DNA of 64,000 nucleotides from Nipponacmea schrenckii (Eukaryota > Mollusca > Gastropoda > Lottiidae), in the NCBI GenBank assembly GCA_030562195.1, contig CM060203.1, positions 12,042,208 to 12,106,207 of the forward strand, in the 5' to 3' direction. Positions 13,501 through 29,200 of the stretch are shown here, piece after piece; within the stretch, counting starts at the first letter, position 1; every line of letters starts with the position of its first letter. Made by a program: the position numbers and the translations under genes. The notes beneath the pieces were generated by a model. The model was not told the origin of the DNA. It made no database searches and saw nothing but the letters and a program-made list of their open reading frames with translations.

Positions 13501-14697
13501 ATTTACCACGTTTCTGTATATAGTAGTTAGTTTACAACCCCTACCACTTGTTTTATCCTATTTACCACGGGTCTGTGTATAGAAGTTAGCTCACAACCCC
13601 TACCACTTGTTTTATCTTATTTACTACGGGTCTGTATTTAGAAGTTAGCTTACAACCCCTACCACTTGTTTTATCTTATTTACCACGGGTCTGTATATAG
13701 TAGTTACCTCTCAACCCCTACCACTTGTTTTATCTTATTTACCACGGGTCTGTATATAGTAGTTACCTCTCAACCCCTACCACTTGTTTTATCTTATTTA
13801 CCACGGGTCTGTATATAGTAGTTAGCTTACAACCCCTACCACTTGTTTTATCCTATTTACCACGGGTCTGTGTATAGAAGTTAGCTCACAACCCCTACCC
13901 CTTGTTTTATCTTATTTACCACGGGTCTGTATTTAGTAGTTACCTCTCAACCCCTACCACTTGTTTTATCTTATTTACCACGGGTCTGTATATAGTAGTT
14001 AGCTTACAACCCCTACCACTTGTTTTATCCTATTTACCACGGGTCTGTGTATAGAAGTTAGCTCACAACCCCTACCCCTTGTTTTATCCTATTTACCACG
14101 GGTCTGTATTTAGAAGTTAGCTTACAACCCCTACCACTTGTTTTATCTTATTTACCACGGGTCTGTATATAGTAGTTACCTCTCAACCCCTACCACTTGT
14201 TTTATCTTATTTACCACGGGTCTGTATATATTAGTTAGCTTACAACCCCTACCACTTGTTTTATCTTATTTACCACGGGTCTGTGTATAGTAGTTAGCTT
14301 ACAACCCCTACCACTTGTTTTATCTTATTTACCAAGGGTCTCTGTATATTAGTTAACTCACGACCCCTACCACTTGTTTTATCCTATTTACCACGGGTCT
14401 GTGTATAGAAGTTAGCTCACAACCCCTACCACTTGTTTTATCTTATTTACTACGGGTCTGTATTTAGAAGTTAGCTTACAACCCCTACCACTTGTTTTAT
14501 CTTATTTACCACGGGTCTGTATATAGTAGTTACCTCTCAACCCCTACCACTTGTTTTATCTTATTTACCACGGGTCTGTACATAGTAGTTACCTCTCAAC
14601 CCCTACCACTTGTTTTATCTTATTTACCACGGGTCTGTATTTAGAAGTTAGCTTACAACCCCTACCACGTGTTGTATTGTATTTACCACGGGTCTGT
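10535..14697 (-). repeat. 59-bp satellite, reverse arm (about 70 copies)
   Basis: The same unit runs in the opposite orientation (CTTGTTTTATCTTATTTACC, then ACGGGTCTGT). Three main subtypes differ in the spacer: TATTTAGAAGTTAGCTTAC, TATATAGTAGTTACCTCTC and GTGTATAGAAGTTAGCTCAC. They recur in mixed order. Rare variants recur far apart: CCTTCCCCAT near 12157 and 13422, and ACCAAGGGTCTCTG near 12948 and 14332. This implies segmental duplication inside the array. Confidence 0.95.
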
Positions 14698-15512
14698 GTT
14701 TGATAAAAAAAAATTGAAATTTATTAGCATTGATTTTGAAATATAATTAAAAGTAAAGTATTCATACTGTTAATCTTCGCGTATCCATGTATTCTCCACT
14801 ATTAATGATTCTAAAGGCACATCTAAAAGGCATACAATATTTCATAGGCTGGGCATTTCCACCTGGTGTATATAACAATACGCACAATATGGCGGACAGT
14901 TGAATTATCGCTTCGATTAGAAAACACACAATTCCAGTTACAAAACACACTGAATCACGAATAAGGCGACGGCATTTGTAATTTTATGTGTGATTCAATA
15001 GAAAATCATTAAATCTAAGAAGAAATTCGTTCTTAAATAGCTTAAAATAGTACAATTACTTACCACGCCGTGGCAAATAACCGAATGTGTAGTGACAGAC
15101 TATTTACCACGGCCCGTGGTAAATATCCACTACGAAAACTAAAAGCACAAATAAAATAAGAAAAGTTACTATTTACATAGTCACAATATTATATCAGCTT
15201 CTTTTCTACTATAAACAGATTTTTTTAGGTGAGGCATAGATCTAATTAACGGACAAAAATAGCAAGAAATATTCCTATGAAATCAAAAGAACAAGTCTGA
15301 ATCGCTACGACCAGGCCAACAGTCAACATCGCAGTCCCAAATTAGGAAATTAACTGTTGTCTGAATCTGTGAGTTACTACTGTGCTGAGTGAATCGCTTG
15401 AACGACCGATACTCCAAAGTCCAGGTGTAGAATTGATTTCTGAACGAAGGACACAGGATAGTTTGACAGCATTTAAAAATCAATTTATGTTGATAAGTAA
15501 AACACAGTGAAG
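14698..15512. other. Spacer between satellite and EHHADH
   Basis: It holds the right end of the satellite-bearing block (to 15128) and then about 380 bp upstream of EHHADH, where its promoter must lie. Minus-strand open frames at 14762-14950 and 15283-15600 show no family resemblance; the second runs antisense to EHHADH exon 1. Confidence 0.4.
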
Positions 15513-21702
<6,190 letters not shown>

Positions 21703-23216
21703 TTTATACATTCCAATATCAAATTAACATTGATTCAGTACAAGGGCCCAATACACGATCAAAAAAATCATCAAAATTTTGATCATGTGTGGGGTGTATT
21801 GATGTCAAAATTTTGAACCCTTATTTTGACGGATCAAATCCACTTTGATATTTTTTGACGAGTTGTCAAAATTTTGAGTGGGGGACTGGTCAAAATTTTG
21901 ATCAAAAGTTCTTTTTGATCCTGAGAACCCAAGAGAGAACATTTTGTGATTTCACTGTCTGAAAAAAACAAAGCAAAAGAGGAAAAACAAAAGTTTTTAA
22001 TTGAAGTTCTGGAGTTGTACAAAACTTTGCCTGTGGAATCAAGTCAGATGATTACAGCAATCGTGACAAGAAAGCTGAATCTTATGAAATCCTCTTGAAG
22101 AAATATAGGATGCAATTCACTTCAGCTACTATTATTGATTTGAAAAATATGGATCAACAATTTTCGAACCAATTTTCATAATGAAATGCAAAAAATGGAC
22201 AAGAAGTGCAAAATCTGTCTAATTTACTGAATTTTTGATGAATAAACTTTGAATCGTGTGTGGATATTTTACATCAAAATTTCGAGTCAAAATATTGTTA
22301 TACAAATATTTTGATTTTGTTGATCATGTATAGGGCCCTTTAGAGTTTATGAGACTGGAATAATCAAAATTATTTACAGAATATTGATGAATAAATCCTT
22401 TAATCAAAATTAAACGTGTGAAAAATCTGTTTCAATTAGATTCTATTGTTATAAATTATTCTTTGCTTGCAGAGCAAGTAATAACGCACTGAAGTAAATG
22501 ACACCAGTTCAGTTGAAATAATCCTCAAATCATTTCAATATTTCTTTATTGATTATGTCATGTTATATAAATGATGAATAAATGCTTATTTACATGAACA
22601 CTTTTATAATATGAAAAGTTTTTTATCTTGTCCATGACAGTTTCATGAACTGTACAGATATCTCGCACTTCAACAAATTATTGAATACAAAATCATTGAT
22701 TTATTTCATTCATTCTCTTTTCAGCTTTTTGACTTCAAAAAAACGTTTCTCATCGACCACAAATCTACAAGTAATGACAATCATTTACAGTAAATGCACG
22801 ATCAATATCAGAAGTAGTCCTAGATTAATGAACAACTCTTTAGATTTGTGAATACAATATCATTTAAATTGCACTAGTAAACTGACCTGCGCATACTTTC
22901 AAATGCTTTAGATTTAATTTCTCTGTATCAATTTATTCTAATACACTTGATGTTCTCAGTATATACATATAAAAAGGTTTGCAGTACCAGTTTTCCGATC
23001 CAAAAAAGAGAGGAAATAATCCCCATCTGAGCTATTCATTTTGAATCCATACTAAATGAACTAAAATATAAGCAGTGCCATGCTTAAATATATACAAGTC
23101 TGTAACATCAACAATAAGACAATTTGGGAATGTACCCAGCACTATGATCAAAATTGATTGCATCCTCCATTTCAATGCCACATCTTTACAATTCCAAAAA
23201 ACCATTGTTTTCTGCT
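21703..23216. other. Convergent 3' flanks of EHHADH and NOP58
   Basis: Apart from the Harbinger-like fragment, this interval has no gene. Plus-strand AATAAA sites near 22243 and 22391 could end EHHADH. A TTTATT near 22545 is an AATAAA on the minus strand and could end NOP58, giving it a 3' UTR of about 0.7 kb. Confidence 0.4.
21742..22340. mobile_element. Decayed Harbinger-like fragment with MADF/Myb-like coding remnant
   Basis: Ends AAGGGCCCAATACACGATCA (21742) and its near inverted copy ending at 22340 form TIRs of about 20 bp with a few mismatches. Inside, on the plus strand around 21990-22115, broken frames read VLELYKTLP and then GIKSDDYSNRDKKAESYEIL, the pattern of the MADF/Myb-SANT-like DNA-binding domain that accompanies PIF/Harbinger transposases. 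The two parts are in different frames, so the gene is dead. It lies in the 3' flank of EHHADH. Flanking trinucleotides TAC and TAG may be a degraded 3-bp duplication. Confidence 0.5.
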
Positions 23217-26200
23217 TTAATCTGAATCTTCCTTTTTTATCTTTTTCTTCTTTTTCTTTTTTTCACTGGATACAACATGCCCATTTGGTGACCCTATACA
23301 ACATAAGGGATAATATTTTTACACATGTAAAATAAAAGCATAGATGGATGTCATTAGCTAGTAGTTAATCAAAATCAGTTTAAGGAGACAAGTCAAATTT
23401 GAAATAAGAGAAGGTGACATTCTCTTCCCATTGCTTATGAGAATGACGCATGTGAAATCGATAATTTTTGGGCCTAGGCAAGACTTCATGGTATAAAAGG
23501 TTTGATAGCCAGCCTATAAAGTGCAATGAATTACCTATAGATTCTTGTGAAACATTCATTGAATCATCAGTCTTCTTTTTCTTCTTCTTTTTAATAGGTT
23601 CTACAATATATAAAATATTAATTTACTTGAAATTATAACCAAACTAAATGCATTAATCTTCAACACTATAAGCAATAGGGTCACCCTACTATAGAATTTC
23701 TCAGACAAATGCCTCAAAACATCATGTTTATTAAATATGATAGAATTAGAAAATAAAAACTATTTTAATATTCATTAATTAATAAATATGACTCGTCATG
23801 TAAAGTGTCATCATAGAAACTTAAAGTGATGGTGTTTTTCTTATTTGAACTCCAATGGGATCCCAAATTAAATTGAAGAATTTTTTGCACAGCTTTAACT
23901 TGATGAACTTCACAAATTTAAATTAATAAACTTCACAAATTTAAAATTAAAGAACTTCAGAAGAATTTCGCAGATTTAAATTGATGAATTTCACAGATTT
24001 AAATTGATGAATTTCACAGATTTAAATTGATGAACTTCACAGATTTAAATTGATGAACTTCACAGATTTAAATTGATGAACTTCACAGATTTAAATTGAT
24101 GAACTTCACAGATTTAAATTGATGAACTTCACAGATTTAAATTGATGAACTTCACAGATTTAAATTGATGAACTTCAGATTTGAATTGATGAAATTGATG
24201 AACTTCACAGATTTAAATTGATGAACTTCACAGATTTAAATTGATGAACTTCACAGATTTGAATTGATGAACTTCAGATTTGAATTGATGAAATTGATGA
24301 ACTTCACAGATTTAAATTGATGAACTTCACAGATTAAATAAATTGATGAACTTCACAGATTTAAATTATGAACTTCACAGATTTAAATTGATGAACTTCA
24401 CAGATTTAAATTGATGAACTTCACAGATTTGAATTGATGAACTTCACAGATTTGAATTGATGAACTTCAGATTTGAATTGATGAACTTCAGATTTGAATT
24501 GATGAACTTCACAGATTTGAATTGATGAACTTCACAGATTTGAATTGATGAACTTCACTTATTTGAATTGATGAACTTCACTTATTTGAATTGATGAACT
24601 TCACAGATTTGAATTGATGAACTTCAGATTTGAATTGATGAATGTCATATTTAAAGTGATGAACTTCAGATTTAAATTGATGAACTTCAGATTTAAATTG
24701 ATGAATTTAATGTTGATTAATTCTGTCAGCGCTGTGGCATTAGCTATATTTACCTTCACTTTCTTCTTGCTTTATTTTCTCAACTTTTGGTGATTCTTGA
24801 TGTTTTCGTTTTTTCCCCACACTACTAATAGTAGAATCTGCTAATTCATCATATGTTTTGACAGTGCTGTAAGATATACATCATTAATATTAGTCTATTC
24901 AATCTATTCAAATACTATGAACTATGTATATTGCCATATCTGTGCAATTTTCTCAGACAAATGCCTCAAAACATCATGTTTATTAAATATGATAAAAATT
25001 AGAAAATAAAAACTATTTTAAAATTCATCAATTAATAAATATGACTCGTCATGTAAAGTGTCATCATAGAAAATATAACAGCAGGTCAAGTAGGCAAGAT
25101 GACATATTACTGAAAATATTAGAGACATATTTACCTTTTATTTTCATATTTATCCCATTTAGCCTTTGCTTTGCCAGTACCACTGATCTTTTTAGTCTGT
25201 AACAGAATTAAAATACCAAATATTACACATATGATACACTATTTCAAAGATTCTTTCTATAAGCTTCAGTGCCAAGTTTTATAGTAAAGAAAGTCTTGGC
25301 ATTTCAGTATTCATGCCAATTTTAAATCTTATTAAAATATTTAGGATTTAAAATTTCAACTCATACCTTTCCCTCTTCTAAATCTTTTAACCTTAGTTCT
25401 AACTTGGCTCTGTGTTCTAAACCTAGCTCTGCATTTGTATCTTCACCTAGAGCATCTACTCTAATAGCTAGTGATGTTTTAGCCTGCTAACATACGGGAC
25501 ATCTAAAATTTGAATACATCTTTTCAAATATCAAGTACAACATCCTTGTCAGATCAAACAAAATCCCTCTTTAAGAAAGTCTTTATAAGAATGGTAATCA
25601 CAAATAATCATGTTGAAATTTATCCTAGCTTGCAATATAATAAAAAACAACTGACAATAATACTTGGGTAGAAATTTTACATACAAGATGCATTTAATGC
25701 CAATCTGTTTGTAAGTGACAAAGTCTTGTTTCAAGTTTTCATATTCTTATTTGAATTGTACAAACCTTTCCCTTCAATTTAGTAGAAGAATGACCAACTA
25801 AAGAAGCATGGTATATTAAACCATATTTGGGTGTATCTTTCTTAGTTTTTAATGCTCTGAATAAGGCTTTTTCTGCTCCTAATATCTGAACTGTAGAAGA
25901 TGGGTGTTTGGCTAAATTCAACAGTGAACCTAAAAAAAAGACATTAAGTACTTCTCCATGTCGGGTTAAATCAGAAATTTTTTAAAATAGTAAATCTGCC
26001 TCAGAGGTAGTGACGAATATAAAGTTGATTTTCATCACAATTAGTATGAAATACTTGTATACATCATAGGCAGATTGTCAGACTAAAATTTCAAATTCAA
26101 ATCTAGTACTCTTCACAAAAAAGGAAAATTATGTAACGTAGTATAAAATAAGAAAGTCTAAAGTCTCTACTTTCCTGAACATTATTTGTTGTGACAAGCA

Positions 26201-29200
26201 TGAACATACCTGCATGAGCTATAAGTCTAGCTCCAACTAATTCACCAACTAATATAGTAACATTAGGTGCTATAGCTACCATACGATTCTTTAAATAATC
26301 ATACAGTTGATTTCTATAGTCTGTTATATCTATAACCTATATAGTAATAAGTAAATAATAATTTTAAATAGTCAAAAAGTACACTGAATTTTATCTATCA
26401 GGGGAGACAATGGTATACCACTGTTATTCCCAATTCAACTGGCCATTAAAGCTAATCTCAATTTATATCACAAAAGACATTTAAACAAAGCTAAGAAATG
26501 AATATTTTATATTAACAGTTCCTAAATAATCCGAGTTATTGTTGAAGTATATACCTGATCACATAAATATTTAATATTTTCTAAATCTTCAACTGATATT
26601 TCTGTTCCCATGGAGATTTCGGCAGCATCTTTAACCTCCTGTTCAACCTCTTCAGGTAGAATATTAGAGAAATCTGTCGAAGCAGCTTCTGTTCTATCAC
26701 CTAATATATAGAACATAATATTGTCTTTCATTAGAGGTTAACAGGAGATACGGAGAACATTTTCAAGCTTAAATCTTTCCTTGTGTAGGTAAGTTTTAGT
26801 TAAACAACTCAACATCTTGCTGTGATCAATTATAACTGTAATGATCAACACCTTTGAAAGTCAATATAAAGATAATTCCCTTAAAAATAGAAAAGTAAGT
26901 TGTAAAAATATATGCTTACCCATAAGTTTCACAACTTTAGCAAAAGCTAAATTATCTGAGATAAGTTTGCCAAGTTCTGGAAAATGCCACCCATACCATT
27001 CTCTAGCTCTCATTGTGTAATTATTTAATTCTTTATCAAGATCATCTAATAAGGCTACAAAAGAAAAATGCTGTCTCTATATCTCAAAATTGCACTGCGT
27101 CTTTGTGGAAGACATTCATTTGATAAAGTACTAGTACTGAAAGATTTTCTAAAATGCCTCAAAACATCATGTTTATTAAATATGATAGAATTAGAAAATA
27201 AAAACTATTTTAATATTCATTAATTAATAAATATGACTAGTTTATGTACAGTGTCATCATTGAATATTGCAGTCTTCTTGATATCGTAAATAATATCTAC
27301 TAATACCATGATCTTCTTATATTTGAATAAATGGCTTGAATTTAAGTAATGAATTGTCTCAGAGGTAGTGACGAAGTGAAGTATCATCATAAATAATACA
27401 GTTCTAGTTTACTAATCCATCATTGACAATTTATATAATAGGTTAATAAGCTTCTTTCTAGATTGATATACAAAAAAATACTACTTACAAATAGCCTGCA
27501 CAATCATGGTATCTACTTTATCTGGACTAAATTTTAACTTGTATCGGGATAAACTAAAAGTATAACAAAATATAATCAAATACAAGAAATATATGGTATC
27601 CGTCAAAAAACCTTGTTAGAGAAATAAAATTATATCTACACAGTTCACCATGTAAATTTTTTTTAAAACAAATGTGGTAGGTAAACAAACCTCTGGTGTT
27701 AAAATTGCTATCAAGATATAACGTACCTATGTGCTAAACCTAAAGACATGGCCATAATTTCTTTTTGAGGTAAACCAGTAATTAAACTATCAACTTGACT
27801 TCTGATACATCTCATCAACTCTTGAACTGATGAATTAGATACACATGGTAATTGATATTTTTCCTGAAAAATAAAACAGAACATAAGAAGGTACCCATGA
27901 TACATGACAAGTTAAAAGGTATACAAGATAAATGAAATATAGAACAATGTTGTGTAGATACATATAACTTAATGACTTACCTTTATAATATTGCCTAATT
28001 TAGCATCAGAAACAGCTAATTCTTCTAAAGCATCAGCTGCAACTAATTTCTTCATTAACTTTTTCATTGTTTTACTCATTTTACCCTCTACAGCAGCAGT
28101 GGCAGCTATAATAAAAACAATTCAAATTTACTCAGAACTAGAAAGGTAAAATAATCAATTCCTACAGAAAAATAAAACAAATTTCAGAGCTACCTACACA
28201 AACTGATACATTCATAACTAAAAATGCTATAAACACAAATTAATAAGTAAGAACTTAAATTACCTGATAGAGCTTCTGTCATGTCATCAAATTTCTGGAA
28301 ATGTTTCAATTTAACTCTGTAAAAGATAAAACAATTCAATAACTGTTTATATGTAAAAATTAAATAAGATGGTTAAGAGTTTCAAAAAGTGCCTATTCCA
28401 TGTTTTCTCAGACAAATGCCTCAAAACATCATGTTTATCAAATATGATAGAATTAGAAAATAAAAACTATTTTAAAATTCATCAATTAATAAATATGACT
28501 CGTCATGTAAAGTGTCATCATAGAAAAGTGTCTAGAGCAATATTTTTAAAATATTAAATTGAGATAATTGTTACATTTAAAGGTGAAAAATATTCTTACA
28601 CTTTGCTTGCAGTTTCCGGACTTTCGAAATCATTAAACAAATTTTCTGCTTTTTGCAGTTTCTTTTCACTCAGGAGCTGCAAAAGTCAATAAGACAAATA
28701 AGCATATAAACATAAAGTTTGTAGTGTAATTAGATGCAATAGCAGCTCAAAAATCTACTATTGCAAAACCCATCGGTGTGGATATCTTTGTAAGGCTCTT
28801 CCAATCTCACCCTTCGCTTGGATTGAGCCTTTGATCTTCAGTGGGGTTCTATAGTACAGCGGTTAGAGCGCTGGTTCTTAACGTCATGACTAGGGCTGCA
28901 ACGATTCCTGAAGTGGCGATTCGATACACTAAACGATACCCGTGCAACAATACGATTTATTGCGATAATAAATAGCGATTCTTTTTTGAAAGGGAAAAGA
29001 AAAATAAAAACTGATATTTATGAATATTTTAACACACTTTTGAATATTTGGCAAAAGCAAAGAATACACATTTGTATCTTATTTGGATTAACAATTTATT
29101 TCAACTTGGAAACACTTTTTACAAATCATTTTGTCTCTCTGTACATGCCTCACTTCGTTTTCATCGTATTGAACGGTGAAACCAAATGACTTCCAACCTT

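Larger units (their letters stand above)
8706..15128. mobile_element. 6.4-kb element with palindromic inverted ends around a giant satellite
   Basis: The left end reads GGATATTTGGCACGGCGTGG from 8706; the right end, in reverse complement from 15128, reads GGATATTTACCACGGGCCGT. Both ends carry CACGG/CCGTG palindromes and the motif CCGTGGTAAATA or its complement, with second motif copies near 8745-8750 and 15061-15080. The same motif is the core of the roughly 90 internal 59-bp repeats. Unique sequence of about 0.4-0.5 kb lies between each end and the array (8766-9253 and 14700-15060). No transposase frame is seen, so the block would be non-autonomous. Alternatively, a satellite may simply have grown next to a decayed MITE. 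Confidence 0.55.

Noticed and set aside
9254..14697. CRISPR array, because of regular repeats
   Set aside because: Units abut with no unique spacers, orientation flips and the genome is eukaryotic; it is a satellite.
23400..23535. Read-through of NOP58 exon 14 into the intron as an alternative C-terminus
   Set aside because: The frame stays open for a while, but splicing to 23293 gives the expected lysine-rich KKED tail in frame.
25503..25765. Possible further box C/D snoRNA in NOP58 intron 10
   Set aside because: Box C-like ATGATTA and a CTGA exist, but no closing stem and no rRNA match I recognise.
26337..26554. Possible snoRNA in NOP58 intron 8
   Set aside because: GTGATAT and CTGA are present without a terminal stem; guide target unknown.
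28851..28890. Functional tRNA gene
   Set aside because: The tRNA-like head is followed by a SINE core and split by a transposon; no full cloverleaf.
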